Assembly (NCBI RefSeq): GCF_013141825.1
Contig: NZ_RZNH01000008.1
Span: 63,000-126,999 of the forward strand
DNA length: 64,000 bases
Source: Marinifilum caeruleilacunae
GTDB taxonomy: Bacteria; Bacteroidota; Bacteroidia; Bacteroidales; Marinifilaceae
Reading direction: 5' to 3'
The position numbers were made by a program, and so were the translations under genes. This document shows positions 27,155 through 36,372 of the stretch, piece after piece. Every line of letters starts with the position of its first letter. The first letter of the stretch is position 1. Under the pieces are notes generated by a model. The model was given only the letters and a program-made list of their open reading frames with translations, had not been told where the DNA came from and searched no databases.

Positions 27155-29020
27155 ATGATATCATATTTACAGGTTGAGAACCTTAGCAAAAGTTACGGAG
27201 ATTTAACTTTATTTGAAGGCATAGGCTTTGGTGTTGGACAGGGGCAAAAAATTGCACTAATTGCAAAAAATGGTACTGGTAAAACTTCCCTTCTAAACAT
27301 TATTGCCGGAACCGACTCGCAGGATACCGGAGATGTAATTTTTCGCAATGATATCAAATTGGCTTACCTGCAACAAAACCCGGATCTGGACAATAGCAAC
27401 ACTGTACTGAATGAAGTTTTCAATTCGGATGATCCTATTCTTTCCGTAATTCGTGAATACGAAAAGGCGATTAGCGAAGACGATCAGGAAAAGATGACAG
27501 AGATTCTTGAAAAAATGGATCAGTACAAAGCCTGGGATTACGAAAACAAGGTAAAGCAAATTCTGTCGAAGCTAAAAATTACGAATTTCGACCAGGTTGT
27601 TGGTCAGCTTTCGGGTGGTCAGAAAAAGAGAGTTGGGTTGGCTAAGGTCCTGATTACTGATCCTGATTTTTTGATTCTTGATGAGCCTACCAACCATTTG
27701 GACCTTGAAATGATTGAGTGGTTGGAAGAATATTTGAACAAGTCGAAGGGAACTTTGCTGATGGTGACTCACGACCGTTACTTTCTCGATCGTGTTTGCA
27801 ATGAAATTATTGAAATGGATGCCAATTCCATTTATACCTATAAAGGAAACTATTCGTACTACCTGGATAAAAGAGCCGAGAGAATTGAAAACCTGAATGC
27901 TGAAGTTGGTAAAGCACAAAAACTGCTAAAAACTGAACAGGAGTGGATGCGTAGAATGCCCCAGGCAAGAGGAACGAAGGCAAAGTACCGTATCGATGCT
28001 TTTTATGAACTGAAGAAAAAGGCAGCTTCCGGTTTTAAGGAAGATAGCATGGATCTGGATATTAAATCAGCTCGACTGGGAAAGAAAATTTTAGAACTGG
28101 AGGGTTTGTACAAAAGCTTTGGTGACTTAAAAATTCTTGAAGATTTTAGTTACAAATTCCAGCGAGGTGAAAAAATCGGTATTGTAGGTAAGAATGGTAC
28201 GGGAAAATCAACCTTCCTAAACATTATTACCCGAAACATGGAGCCAGACGCCGGAAGCATAGAAATTGGTGAAACTGTAGTTTATGGGTATTACAAACAA
28301 GATGGAATAACCATTAACGAAAACGAAAGGATTATTGATGTTATCAAAGATATTGCAGAATCTATTGATTTGGGCAATGGTAAGGTAATGTCGGCCTCAC
28401 AATTCCTGGAATACTTCCTGTTTCCACCTAAAACGCAGTACAACTATGTATCCAAATTAAGTGGTGGCGAAAAGCGTCGTTTGTATCTAATGACGGTTTT
28501 AATGAAAAATCCGAATTTCCTGATTTTAGATGAGCCTACCAACGATTTGGATATCATGACCTTAAATGTACTGGAAGAGTATCTGATGAATTTTAAAGGT
28601 TGTTTGATTATTGTATCGCACGACCGTTACTTTATGGATAAGGTTGTAGACCAAATGTTTGCATTCGAAGGAATGGGTAAAATCAGGAATTTCCCCGGTA
28701 ACTATACCATATACAGGGATACAATTGCCGAAGAAGAGAAGGAACTGAAAAAAATTGAAAAGCCTGCCAAGGTCAAAAAAGAAAAACCAAAATCGAACAA
28801 TACTGCCAAGAAACTATCCTTTAACGAAAAGAGAGAATTTGAGCAATTGGAGGTAGATTTAGAAACATTAAACGCTGAGAAAGAAGAATTGGAAACGGCC
28901 ATGAGTTCAGGATCTTTATCGAACGAAGATTTGATGCAGAAAGCAAGTCGCATTGAGGAGGTTATCAATCTGATTGATGAAAAAGAATTAAGATGGCTTG
29001 AATTGAGCGAGCGTGCTTAA
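27155..29020 (+). CDS. ABC-F family ATPase (Uup/Ttc-like)
   Basis: 621 aa. Two ABC domains without membrane segments: first Walker A AKNGTGKTSLLN, signature LSGGQKKRV, Walker B FLILDEPTNHLD; second GKNGTGKSTFLN, LSGGEKRRL, FLILDEPTNDLD. A linker (about 240-310) joins them, and a C-terminal coiled coil (about 530-621, Lys/Glu-rich) matches the Uup arm. ABC-F proteins act on ribosomes, or for Uup on DNA intermediates; this architecture is closest to Uup. The first Walker A has K where G is usual (AKNGTGKT against GxNGxGKS), within the range seen. Followed at 82 bases by a MATE gene in the same direction. Confidence 0.93.
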   Translation: MISYLQVENLSKSYGDLTLFEGIGFGVGQGQKIALIAKNGTGKTSLLNIIAGTDSQDTGDVIFRNDIKLAYLQQNPDLDNSNTVLNEVFNSDDPILSVIREYEKAISEDDQEKMTEILEKMDQYKAWDYENKVKQILSKLKITNFDQVVGQLSGGQKKRVGLAKVLITDPDFLILDEPTNHLDLEMIEWLEEYLNKSKGTLLMVTHDRYFLDRVCNEIIEMDANSIYTYKGNYSYYLDKRAERIENLNAEVGKAQKLLKTEQEWMRRMPQARGTKAKYRIDAFYELKKKAASGFKEDSMDLDIKSARLGKKILELEGLYKSFGDLKILEDFSYKFQRGEKIGIVGKNGTGKSTFLNIITRNMEPDAGSIEIGETVVYGYYKQDGITINENERIIDVIKDIAESIDLGNGKVMSASQFLEYFLFPPKTQYNYVSKLSGGEKRRLYLMTVLMKNPNFLILDEPTNDLDIMTLNVLEEYLMNFKGCLIIVSHDRYFMDKVVDQMFAFEGMGKIRNFPGNYTIYRDTIAEEEKELKKIEKPAKVKKEKPKSNNTAKKLSFNEKREFEQLEVDLETLNAEKEELETAMSSGSLSNEDLMQKASRIEEVINLIDEKELRWLELSERA

Positions 29021-29075
29021 TGGTAAACTTCTGTTAAACATTCGCGTTTTTTTTGAGAATGCAGATAAAATTGAG

Positions 29076-29100
29076 AGCTTTGTAGTTCTACAAAAAAGCT
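29076..29100 (+). promoter_or_regulatory. Hairpin directly before the MATE start codon
   Basis: AGC-TTTGTAG-TT-CTACAAA-(AAA bulge)-GCT ends two bases before the ATG at 29103, where it would cover the initiation region in the mRNA. Confidence 0.4.
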
Positions 29101-29102
29101 GA

Positions 29103-30443
29103 ATGAAAGATTTTACAAGCGGAAACGTAAGCAAACTTATTTTCAATTTTACCTTGCCAATGCTTTTGGGTAATGTGTTTCAACAACTTTACAATGTTGT
29201 TGATAGCATTATTGTTGGAAAAGTTTTGGGCAAAGAGGCACTGGCATCTGTTGGCGCATCCTTTCCCATTATTTTTACTTTAATTGCTTTGCTAATTGGT
29301 ATTGGCTCGGGATTTTCGATTGTCATCTCACAATTTTATGGTGCAAAAGATATTGGGAGCGTAAAGCGGTCCATCGACACCATGTACATTTTCCTTTTTG
29401 TAGCAGGAATCTTCGCTTCTATTTTTGGAATTTACTATAGCGAAGAACTTTTCATGTTGTTACAGCTACCAGTAGAACTGATTCCACAAGCCACTACCTA
29501 CCTTAATGTTTATATGGCAGGTATGATTCTGTTTTTTGGTTTTAATGGAACAAGTTCTGTACTGCGAGGCCTTGGCGATTCAAAAACACCACTCTACTTT
29601 TTAATCATCGCTTCTTTGTTTAATATCCTGTTCGACGTTCTTTTTGTAATGGTATTTAAATGGGGAATTGCTGGTGCAGCCTGGGCTACGGTTATCGCCC
29701 AGGGAGGAGCATTTGTAAGTGGTATTATTTATTTGAATCGCACCCACAAAATCATGAAGTTTTCATTGTTTAAACTGGGTTTCGATAAAGATTTGTTTCT
29801 CAAAAGCTTAAAAATTGGATTGCCATCGGGAGTTCAACACACCTTTGTTGCCCTTGGAATGATGGCTTTGCTGGGAATTGTGAACACTTTTGGAACAGAT
29901 GTGATTGCTGCATATACAGCTGCAGGAAGAATTGATTCTTTGGCCATGATGCCTGCCATGAATTTTTCGCAGGCCGTTGCAGCTTTTGTGGGACAAAATT
30001 TGGGTGCAAATAAAATCGAGCGGGTAAGGAAAGGATTCAAGGCAACATTTCTCATGTCGAACCTGTTCTGCATTTTAATGACCATTATTATTGTGGTATT
30101 TGGTAGTCAGCTCATGAAAATGTTTACCACCGATCCGAATGTAATAGTCATTGGTGAAAAATACCTCATTATTGTAAGTTCATTTTATTTACTTTTCTCT
30201 ACCCTATTTACCACCAACGGTGTATTACGAGGTGCTGGCGATACTTTAATTCCCATGTTCATCACTTTGTTTTCTTTGTGGATAATTAGAATTCCGGGAG
30301 CTTATTTTCTTTCTGCAGAAATAGGAGAAACCGGTATTTGGTGGTCTATTCCTATTGGTTGGTCTATGGGAGCACTTCTCTCCTATTTGTATTATTTAAC
30401 CGGAAAATGGAAAACTAAATCGGTTGTTGCCAACAAAGCTTGA
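29103..30443 (+). CDS. MATE-family multidrug/cation efflux transporter
   Basis: 446 aa, 12 hydrophobic segments in two related halves, the usual size for NorM/DinF-type pumps in the inner membrane. Family marks are LPMLLGNVFQQLYNVVDSIIVGKVLG near the N-terminus, GASFPI, FNGTSSVLRGLGDSKTPLYF in the first half, and GLPSGVQHTF, AVAAFVGQNLGANK and TTNGVLRGAGDTLIPM in the second. The coupling ion and substrates cannot be read off. No terminator is visible between the ABC-F gene and this one, so they may be partly cotranscribed. Confidence 0.93.
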   Translation: MKDFTSGNVSKLIFNFTLPMLLGNVFQQLYNVVDSIIVGKVLGKEALASVGASFPIIFTLIALLIGIGSGFSIVISQFYGAKDIGSVKRSIDTMYIFLFVAGIFASIFGIYYSEELFMLLQLPVELIPQATTYLNVYMAGMILFFGFNGTSSVLRGLGDSKTPLYFLIIASLFNILFDVLFVMVFKWGIAGAAWATVIAQGGAFVSGIIYLNRTHKIMKFSLFKLGFDKDLFLKSLKIGLPSGVQHTFVALGMMALLGIVNTFGTDVIAAYTAAGRIDSLAMMPAMNFSQAVAAFVGQNLGANKIERVRKGFKATFLMSNLFCILMTIIIVVFGSQLMKMFTTDPNVIVIGEKYLIIVSSFYLLFSTLFTTNGVLRGAGDTLIPMFITLFSLWIIRIPGAYFLSAEIGETGIWWSIPIGWSMGALLSYLYYLTGKWKTKSVVANKA

Positions 30444-30461
30444 TTCCTACTATCCAATTAG

Positions 30462-30492
30462 TTTGTAAATCCACTGCAATCTTTTACCTTTG
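30462..30492 (+). promoter_or_regulatory. Promoter of the yicC-gmk-nadD operon
   Basis: TTTG (30462-30465), exactly 19 bases, then TACCTTTG (30485-30492): a full match to the Bacteroidota -33/-7 consensus. Transcription would start near 30498, 15 bases before the yicC ATG. Confidence 0.8.
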
Positions 30493-30512
30493 CGGAAATA
30501 AATATTTCGAAT

Positions 30513-31391
30513 ATGTTAATATCGATGACCGGCTTTGGTAAAGCCACTCTAGAATTGGAAAACAAAAAGGTTTCCATCGAAATTAAGTCTCTAAACAGCA
30601 AGCAGCTGGATATAAATACCAGAATCCCTAACCTTTACAAGGAAAAAGATTTGGTTCTTAGGAACGAAATCAAAAATCAACTGGAACGTGGTAAGGTTGA
30701 GCTTTCTATTTTTATTGAAAGTGTTGGAACCGATAAGGAAACCAAAATCAACAAGCCAATTGTTGAAGCCTACTACCAGCAATTATCTGAACTTTCTGCA
30801 GATCTTGGCATTCCAATGGACAAGGAACCTATTCTTCAAACCATTGTAAAACTGCCTGATGCTCTAAAAACTGAACATCAGGAATTGGATGAAGAAGAAT
30901 GGAACCAGATTTTTGCAGGATTCAAATCTGCCGTTGCCGATCTGAATTCATTCAGAAAACAAGAAGGAGATGCGCTTCAGGAAGATATTTTTGAGCGAAT
31001 TGCCAATATTGAAAAACTATTGGAAGAGGTGCCTCAATACGAAACAAATCGAATTGAGACGGTAAAGACAAGAATCAACGACAACTTAAAAGATTTTGTT
31101 GAAAAGCAAAATGTAGATAAGAATCGATTCGAACAGGAAATTATCTATTACCTTGAAAAATTAGACATTACCGAGGAAAAGGTTCGTTTGGCAAATCATT
31201 GTAAATACTTTATCGAAACGGCTCAGAACGGCAATTCTATCGGTAAAAAACTTGGTTTTATCGCCCAGGAAATTGGTCGGGAAATCAATACTCTGGGTTC
31301 AAAGGCCAACGATTCTGACATCCAGAAAATCGTGATACAAATGAAAGACGAGTTGGAAAAAATCAAAGAACAACTTCTGAACGTCTTATAA
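30513..31391 (+). CDS. yicC: YicC-family endoribonuclease
   Basis: 292 aa, full length. It opens with the family motif MLISMTGFGKATLE and SIEIKSLNSKQLDI, has the central acidic coiled segment, and ends with LGFIAQEIGREINTLGSKAND, the conserved C-terminal motif of the DUF1732 part. YicC is known in other bacteria as an endoribonuclease acting on small RNAs. It leads a gmk-nadD operon here, the common yicC-gmk pairing. Confidence 0.93.
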   Translation: MLISMTGFGKATLELENKKVSIEIKSLNSKQLDINTRIPNLYKEKDLVLRNEIKNQLERGKVELSIFIESVGTDKETKINKPIVEAYYQQLSELSADLGIPMDKEPILQTIVKLPDALKTEHQELDEEEWNQIFAGFKSAVADLNSFRKQEGDALQEDIFERIANIEKLLEEVPQYETNRIETVKTRINDNLKDFVEKQNVDKNRFEQEIIYYLEKLDITEEKVRLANHCKYFIETAQNGNSIGKKLGFIAQEIGREINTLGSKANDSDIQKIVIQMKDELEKIKEQLLNVL

Positions 31392-31474
31392 GAAATATAC
31401 GAAAATCAACAGAAGCGTAGGGTAATAAACTCTGCGCTTTTTTATAAATTTAAAAAAACAACACACAGCTAAAT

Positions 31475-32041
31475 ATGTCGGGTAAATTATTCATTTTTTC
31501 GGCCCCTAGTGGTTCTGGTAAAACCACAATTGTTCGCCATTTATTAGAACAGGATTTTAATCTTGAGTTTTCTGTTTCGGCAACAAGTCGTGCCAGCAGA
31601 GGATCGGAAGTACATGGCAAAGATTACTACTTTTTAAGTACCGAGGAGTTTCAGCAAAAAATAGCAAATGATGAGTTCCTGGAGTGGGAAGAAGTATATG
31701 AAGGATGCTATTATGGAACGCTAAAAAGTGAAATTGACCGCATCAGAAATCAAGGCAATAATGTTGTGTTTGATGTTGATGTTGTTGGTGGTGTAAACAT
31801 CAAGAAATATTATAAGGATGATGCTTTAGCAGTATTTATTCAGCCACCTTCGATAGAGGAACTTGAGAAACGATTAAGAGGACGAAATACAGACACAGAA
31901 GAGGTAATTGCCGAAAGAATCAAAAAGTTTAAATTTGAATTGAGCTTTGCCGATCAGTTTGATAAGGTAATTATAAACGATAAGCTTGAGGATGCCTTAC
32001 AAGAGGCTGAGAATACTTTAAGTGATTTCATTAACAAATAG
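31475..32041 (+). CDS. gmk: Guanylate kinase
   Basis: 188 aa. Phosphorylates GMP to GDP with ATP. P-loop SAPSGSGKTTIVRHLL at the N-terminus, GMP-binding region SATSRASRGSEVHGKDYYFLS and EWEEVYEGCYYGT, then DVDVVGGVNIKK and the lid-region RLRGRNTDTEEVIAERIKK. The family usually has TTR-x-R-GE in the GMP site; here TSRASRGSE, a mild variation common in this phylum. The stop is separated from nadD by one base. Confidence 0.96.
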   Translation: MSGKLFIFSAPSGSGKTTIVRHLLEQDFNLEFSVSATSRASRGSEVHGKDYYFLSTEEFQQKIANDEFLEWEEVYEGCYYGTLKSEIDRIRNQGNNVVFDVDVVGGVNIKKYYKDDALAVFIQPPSIEELEKRLRGRNTDTEEVIAERIKKFKFELSFADQFDKVIINDKLEDALQEAENTLSDFINK

Positions 32042-32042
32042 T

Positions 32043-32624
32043 ATGAAGTTAAAAATCGGATTATATTTCGGATCATTCAATCCCATTCACATTGGACATT
32101 TGGCCATTGCTAACTATATGGCCGAATACTCCGATTTAGATCAGATCTGGTTTGTGGTAAGTCCTCAGAACCCTTTCAAGCAGAAAGGGAGTTTGCTTAG
32201 CGATTACCACCGCTTGGAGTTGGTGAATCGTTCAATCGAGAAATACCCTAAACTTAAAGCTTCGAATATTGAGTTTGGATTACCCAAACCATCCTACACC
32301 ATTGACACTTTAACTTATTTAAAAGAAAAGCATCAGGAATACGATTTTTCTTTGATTATGGGTTCGGACAACCTAAAAAGCTTCGAAAAGTGGAAAAACT
32401 ATGAATTGATTCTAAAAGAACACGATTTATATGTGTATCCCCGACCAGGATTCAAGGATGAAGAAGTGGCTTTAAATGGGACAATTCATTTGATTAAAGC
32501 TCCTTTAATGGAGATATCATCAAGCTTTATTCGTGAGGCAATAAAAGAGAAGAAGGAGATCCCATTTTTCATGCCTGAATCAGCCTATAACTATCTAAAA
32601 GAGATGCATTTTTACGAAAAGTAA
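32043..32624 (+). CDS. nadD: Nicotinate-nucleotide adenylyltransferase
   Basis: 193 aa. Adenylates nicotinate mononucleotide in NAD synthesis. It carries the nucleotidyltransferase motif YFGSFNPIHIGHLAIA, IWFVVSPQNPFK, MGSDNLKSFEKWKNYE and the C-terminal ISSSFIREAIKEKKEIPFFMP. The ATG at 32043, one base after the gmk stop, is chosen; an in-frame ATG at 32022 lies inside gmk. Last gene of the yicC operon. Confidence 0.95.
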   Translation: MKLKIGLYFGSFNPIHIGHLAIANYMAEYSDLDQIWFVVSPQNPFKQKGSLLSDYHRLELVNRSIEKYPKLKASNIEFGLPKPSYTIDTLTYLKEKHQEYDFSLIMGSDNLKSFEKWKNYELILKEHDLYVYPRPGFKDEEVALNGTIHLIKAPLMEISSSFIREAIKEKKEIPFFMPESAYNYLKEMHFYEK

Positions 32625-32632
32625 TAAAAACA

Positions 32633-32659
32633 AAAAGGCAGGTCCCCACCTGCCTTTTT
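32633..32659. terminator. Terminator shared by nadD (plus) and the predicted small RNA (minus)
   Basis: AAAGGCAGGT-CCCC-ACCTGCCTTT. On the minus strand the stem is followed by TTTTTGTTTTTATTA, the better T tract, and on the plus strand by TTTTTC. Confidence 0.88.
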
Positions 32660-32769
32660 CTAACCCAAAATGATTTCCAATACGAAACTTTTTTAACCCT
32701 AAAACCTTATACAATTCATATTGAAATTTCGATTCGTTCAACGTGCCTAACCACTACACTCCCGAATCG
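32633..32769 (-). ncRNA. Predicted small RNA of about 137 nt
   Basis: Between nadD and the M16 operon a minus-strand unit has a good promoter (32775-32804) and a strong terminator (32633-32659) but no ORF: the only ATG opens a six-codon frame. The predicted RNA begins with CGATTCG (32763-32769), which can pair perfectly with CGAATCG (read from 32730-32736) to form a 5' stem-loop. An overlapping CACTCC/GGAGTG pairing (32757-32774) would compete with it if transcription began a few bases earlier. I cannot say whether it belongs to a known family such as 6S RNA. It could also be the leader of nothing, since no gene follows. Confidence 0.6.
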
Positions 32770-32774
32770 GAGTG

Positions 32775-32804
32775 CAAAGGTAGACATTATTTTTAATCCG
32801 CAAA
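32775..32804 (-). promoter_or_regulatory. Promoter of the predicted small RNA
   Basis: On the minus strand TTTG (32801-32804), 18 bases, TACCTTTG (32775-32782) followed by CAC. The same -7 sequence is used ahead of yicC. It points into a region with no protein gene. Confidence 0.7.
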
Positions 32805-32886
32805 GAAATAATGGGTAATTTTAAGAATATTTGATTCTAAATAAGCAAGAAAATCTTTAAATCCCTCAACAACAACCACATCACAT

Positions 32887-32914
32887 ATAAAAAAAGGCTG
32901 CCTAAGCAGCCTTT
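32887..32914 (-). terminator. Terminator of the M16 protease operon
   Basis: AAAGGCTGC-CTAA-GCAGCCTTT, perfect 9-bp stem, with a run of T on the minus strand, 23 bases past the stop codon. Confidence 0.88.
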
Positions 32915-32936
32915 CCTGATTATGAGCTAATGCATT

Positions 32937-35006
32937 CTAGTTAAAGATCGCATCATCGATACCTTTGTTTACCTGTAATTCGGTAATGGTTAAAGGCATT
33001 TCCTGAGGTCCCATTTTAGTAATGGTTTGGAATGGATATTTGATTCCATCTACCTCTTTGTAGTCTTTGTATAACATGATCATGCTCATTCCTTGCTGCT
33101 GTGCTACAGTTTTTACTTTTAAACCTGTATTTGCATTAAAGAAGTCATATCTCGTATTTCCTTCATCATCTTTAACCTCAAGCTTGTATGCTTTTTCTCC
33201 GTCAACTTTTTCTGCTCCAACAATTTTCATCTCATATCCTTGTTCTGCCATTGTAAGTTCAGGGCACACTATAGCTTGCTTTTTAAAGGCTTTTAACTGT
33301 GTTTCATTGGCAGGCATTTGCTGACCTTGAGCTTCAACTCTACCGGTAGTTCCGTTGAAATACATTGCTTGCATTACTTGTCCGTTCATGGTCATTTTCA
33401 TACAGAACTTCTCATTGTTCTTCTGTGCTGTTTCAACATCGATACTCATTGGGCCCATTTTCATCTGACCTTTGATGCTAATTTCTTTTACAGCTTCCCA
33501 CTTTTCTTTTCCACCAATGGCAGCAACGTAGCTATCGATTACCGATTCACAAGTTAAACCTTCTGGAATTGCGTTAGGATCTTCCTTAACTACATCACCT
33601 TTGTAGTCGAACTCTTCAACAACACCATCAGAGTCAAGCTTTGCCAATTGAGTTTTGTATTTCTTATCACCCACAACAAGGTATACTGCATTGTTAGGAT
33701 CGATGTATTTCTGCGCCATTGCCTGTACATCTTCCAAGGTTACCTTATCTAGTTTTTCAAGATAAGTTGCATAGTAATCTGCAGGCAAATTGTAACGCTC
33801 AATCGACATAGCAAATTGTGCAATTGTTCCTGGATCTTCAAGTGATCTTGCAAAATCACCAGCCATTGTAGCTTTTGTCATGTTTAGGTGATCCTGAGTC
33901 AATTTTGTATCTCTGATACGATCCAACTCAACAACCATTTCCATCAAGGCGCTATCAGTTACTTCAGCTTTTACTTCCGAACTTGTGTAGAAACCACCTA
34001 CAAGTCTGTCTGCGTAAATTCTGGAACCAGCTCCATAAGTATAAGCTTTGTCTTCTCTTAAGTTTTTCATTAACAAACCAGAAAAACCACGGCCTAACAT
34101 CGAGTTCATTACCTTGGCAGGAATCTCATCAGGATTACCTTTTTTCAACTCGAATGAGTTATAAATGCGAACCAATGATTGAGGAGCAGCATCTTTGTTT
34201 GCTAAAACAACACGCTTACCTTCCATTTTCGCAGGCAATTCATATTTGTGAGATGGAACCTCTGCAGCTTCCCACTCTCCAAAATACTTTTTAACTAGTT
34301 TTTTTGCCTCTTTTGTAGTGATATCACCTACGATTGCCATTAAGGCTTTATTTGGCTTAAAATAGGTCTCATAATGCTTCTTACAATCAGCAACAGTAAT
34401 ACTCTTTACTGTCTCTTCTGTTAGCACATCACCATATGGGTGATCAGCTGGGTAAAGAACTCTGCTTCTCATATTACCAGCCATAGACTTAGGATCAGTC
34501 TTGTTCGCCTCCAGGCCTGATAAAGTTTGCTTTACAATTTTATCAAACTCTTCCTGTGGAAAAGTTGGGTTCAATAAAACATCAGCCATAAGTTCAAGAA
34601 TCTTTTCCTTATATCTTGACAAACCACCTGCATTAATTCCTGAAGAAGATGCTCCTAATTCTGCACCAATAAAATCAATTTCCTCAGCAATTTCATTTGA
34701 AGTTCTGTTTGTGGTACCGCGGTCAAGCAATTGTCCCATTATCGATAGATAGCCCGCTTTATCGCCTTCTGCAATTGGGTCGTTCAATAAAGAAATCGCA
34801 AAACCTACTTGTGGTAGTTTATGATTTTCTACAACCAATACTTTCATTCCATTTTTTAGGGTAAAACTATCATAGTCTCCCAATTGTACTTTTGGAGCCG
34901 GACCTGCTGCTGGAGCTTTGGTACGATCAACTTGTGCACTGGCAGTAAATACAAAACATACCGCTACTACAAGTGCAAATAATCTATATAAATTTTTCAT
35001 TTTCAT
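32937..35006 (-). CDS. M16 peptidase family protein, non-catalytic partner, with extra C-terminal domain
   Basis: 689 aa, secreted (signal peptide ending FTASAQ). Residues about 35-470 form two M16 halves, but the HxxEH zinc motif expected near the N-terminus is missing (the region reads SLLNDPIAEGDKAGYLSIMGQLLDRGT broken by family standards), while the R/Y-type second-half motif YGAGSRIYADRLVGGFY is present. This is the pattern of the non-catalytic subunit of paired M16 enzymes. Residues about 480-689 form a separate beta-rich domain (VAAIGGKEKWEAVKEISIKG... YKLEVKDDEGNTRYDFF) that resembles LolA/outer-membrane lipoprotein-sorting folds. It follows the catalytic-type gene by 40 bases. Confidence 0.85.
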   Translation of the reverse strand: MKMKNLYRLFALVVAVCFVFTASAQVDRTKAPAAGPAPKVQLGDYDSFTLKNGMKVLVVENHKLPQVGFAISLLNDPIAEGDKAGYLSIMGQLLDRGTTNRTSNEIAEEIDFIGAELGASSSGINAGGLSRYKEKILELMADVLLNPTFPQEEFDKIVKQTLSGLEANKTDPKSMAGNMRSRVLYPADHPYGDVLTEETVKSITVADCKKHYETYFKPNKALMAIVGDITTKEAKKLVKKYFGEWEAAEVPSHKYELPAKMEGKRVVLANKDAAPQSLVRIYNSFELKKGNPDEIPAKVMNSMLGRGFSGLLMKNLREDKAYTYGAGSRIYADRLVGGFYTSSEVKAEVTDSALMEMVVELDRIRDTKLTQDHLNMTKATMAGDFARSLEDPGTIAQFAMSIERYNLPADYYATYLEKLDKVTLEDVQAMAQKYIDPNNAVYLVVGDKKYKTQLAKLDSDGVVEEFDYKGDVVKEDPNAIPEGLTCESVIDSYVAAIGGKEKWEAVKEISIKGQMKMGPMSIDVETAQKNNEKFCMKMTMNGQVMQAMYFNGTTGRVEAQGQQMPANETQLKAFKKQAIVCPELTMAEQGYEMKIVGAEKVDGEKAYKLEVKDDEGNTRYDFFNANTGLKVKTVAQQQGMSMIMLYKDYKEVDGIKYPFQTITKMGPQEMPLTITELQVNKGIDDAIFN

Positions 35007-35046
35007 CTGTTTTCAATTCTGAATCGATTAATAAAGCAAGTCAAAA

Positions 35047-36372
35047 TTATTTTTGCTTAGGCAAATAGTAAAGAACTACCCTGTTTTCTGGAACAAAATA
35101 TTTCTTCGCTACACTTCGGATATCTTCTTTTGTTACTGCGAAGTACTTGTCCAATTCCTTATTTACTCTCTCGGTATCTTTAAAGTAGGTATAAGCTGTA
35201 GCAAGGTTCTCTGCTCTATCGGCAATGGTTGCGTTAGATCCAACAAGTTCATTCTCGATCTTGTTTCTTAACTTTTGAAATTCTCTATCAGAAATCAATT
35301 CGTCCCTAACCACTGCAAATTGCTTATCCATTTCGTCCTCTAAAGCTTTAGGATCTACACCCATGTTTGGAATACCAAAAGCCAAAGTCAAACCTGGATC
35401 TTCGTAAGGCATTGGGAAAGCCATTAGCTGAATTGCTTTTTGCTGCTTGTCAACCAATTCTTTGTACAAACGAGAACTTTTACCGTCGGTCATCAATTTC
35501 GATAGCATATCTACTGCATAAAAATCTTTTGTTCCAACTGCTGGGATATGGTAAGCCTGAATCACAGCAGGAAGCTGGATATTATCGAATACTGTATCTC
35601 TTACCTCAGCAGTTTTCTTTGGCTCAACAATATTTGGTCTGTAAATCTCCTTAGTTCCTTTAGGAATTTCAGCAAAATAATCGTTTACCAATTTTTTAGC
35701 TTCTGCTTTATCAAAATCACCACAAATGGTTAAAACAGCATTGTTTGGTACATAGAATTCTTTATAAAAGTTGATAAAGTCTTCGTTTTTCGCATTACGG
35801 ATATGGTTCTCATCTCCAATAGGAGTCCAACGGTATGGGTGCTTTTCGTAAGCATGTGCCATAGTTTGTGGAAGGATTGTACCATAAGGAGGATTGTCGT
35901 AACGTTGTTTTTTCTCTTGAATTACAACGCCTTTTTGAGTCTTGATACCAATTTCTTCAACTTTTGCATGAAGCATTCTTTCCGACTCTAACCATAAACC
36001 TAAGGCCAACTGGTTGGATGGTAACATTTCAAAATAATACGTTCTGTCCGTCGAAGTATTTGCATTCAATTCACCACCAGCTCTCGATACATATTTGTCG
36101 TACTGGTGACGAGGAATATTTTTGGTTCCTTCGAACATTAAGTGCTCGAAAAAATGAGCAAATCCGGTAAGTTCTGGATTCTCATTTTTCGATCCTACGT
36201 GATACATTACCGAAACTACGATATTTGGAGTGGTGTGGTCCTGCTGCAAGATCACATGCAGACCATTGTCCAAATCGTACTCTTCGAACTCAATTTTTCC
36301 GCTTTGGGAAAAGCCACTTGCCAGTACCGTAACTACCAGCAATGAAAGCAGTAGAAGCTTTTTCATCATCAT
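35047..36372 (-). CDS. M16 family zinc metallopeptidase, catalytic partner
   Basis: 441 aa, secreted (signal ending SGFSQS). The inverted zinc motif HxxEH is intact in FAHFFEHLMFEGT near residue 70, with the third ligand glutamate expected in the ELNANTSTDRTYYFE segment. The C-terminal half contains the usual QAYHIPAVGTKDFYAVDML. Paired 440-aa and 690-aa M16 proteins in the periplasm degrade peptides as a heterodimer, as in other Bacteroidota; this is inferred from the arrangement. First gene of the operon. Confidence 0.92.
   Translation of the reverse strand: MMMKKLLLLSLLVVTVLASGFSQSGKIEFEEYDLDNGLHVILQQDHTTPNIVVSVMYHVGSKNENPELTGFAHFFEHLMFEGTKNIPRHQYDKYVSRAGGELNANTSTDRTYYFEMLPSNQLALGLWLESERMLHAKVEEIGIKTQKGVVIQEKKQRYDNPPYGTILPQTMAHAYEKHPYRWTPIGDENHIRNAKNEDFINFYKEFYVPNNAVLTICGDFDKAEAKKLVNDYFAEIPKGTKEIYRPNIVEPKKTAEVRDTVFDNIQLPAVIQAYHIPAVGTKDFYAVDMLSKLMTDGKSSRLYKELVDKQQKAIQLMAFPMPYEDPGLTLAFGIPNMGVDPKALEDEMDKQFAVVRDELISDREFQKLRNKIENELVGSNATIADRAENLATAYTYFKDTERVNKELDKYFAVTKEDIRSVAKKYFVPENRVVLYYLPKQK

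Noticed and set aside
32740-32770. A tRNA gene (a stretch resembling a D-arm, AGTGGTTA, on the minus strand)
   Set aside because: No anticodon arm, T-arm consensus or acceptor stem can be formed around it.
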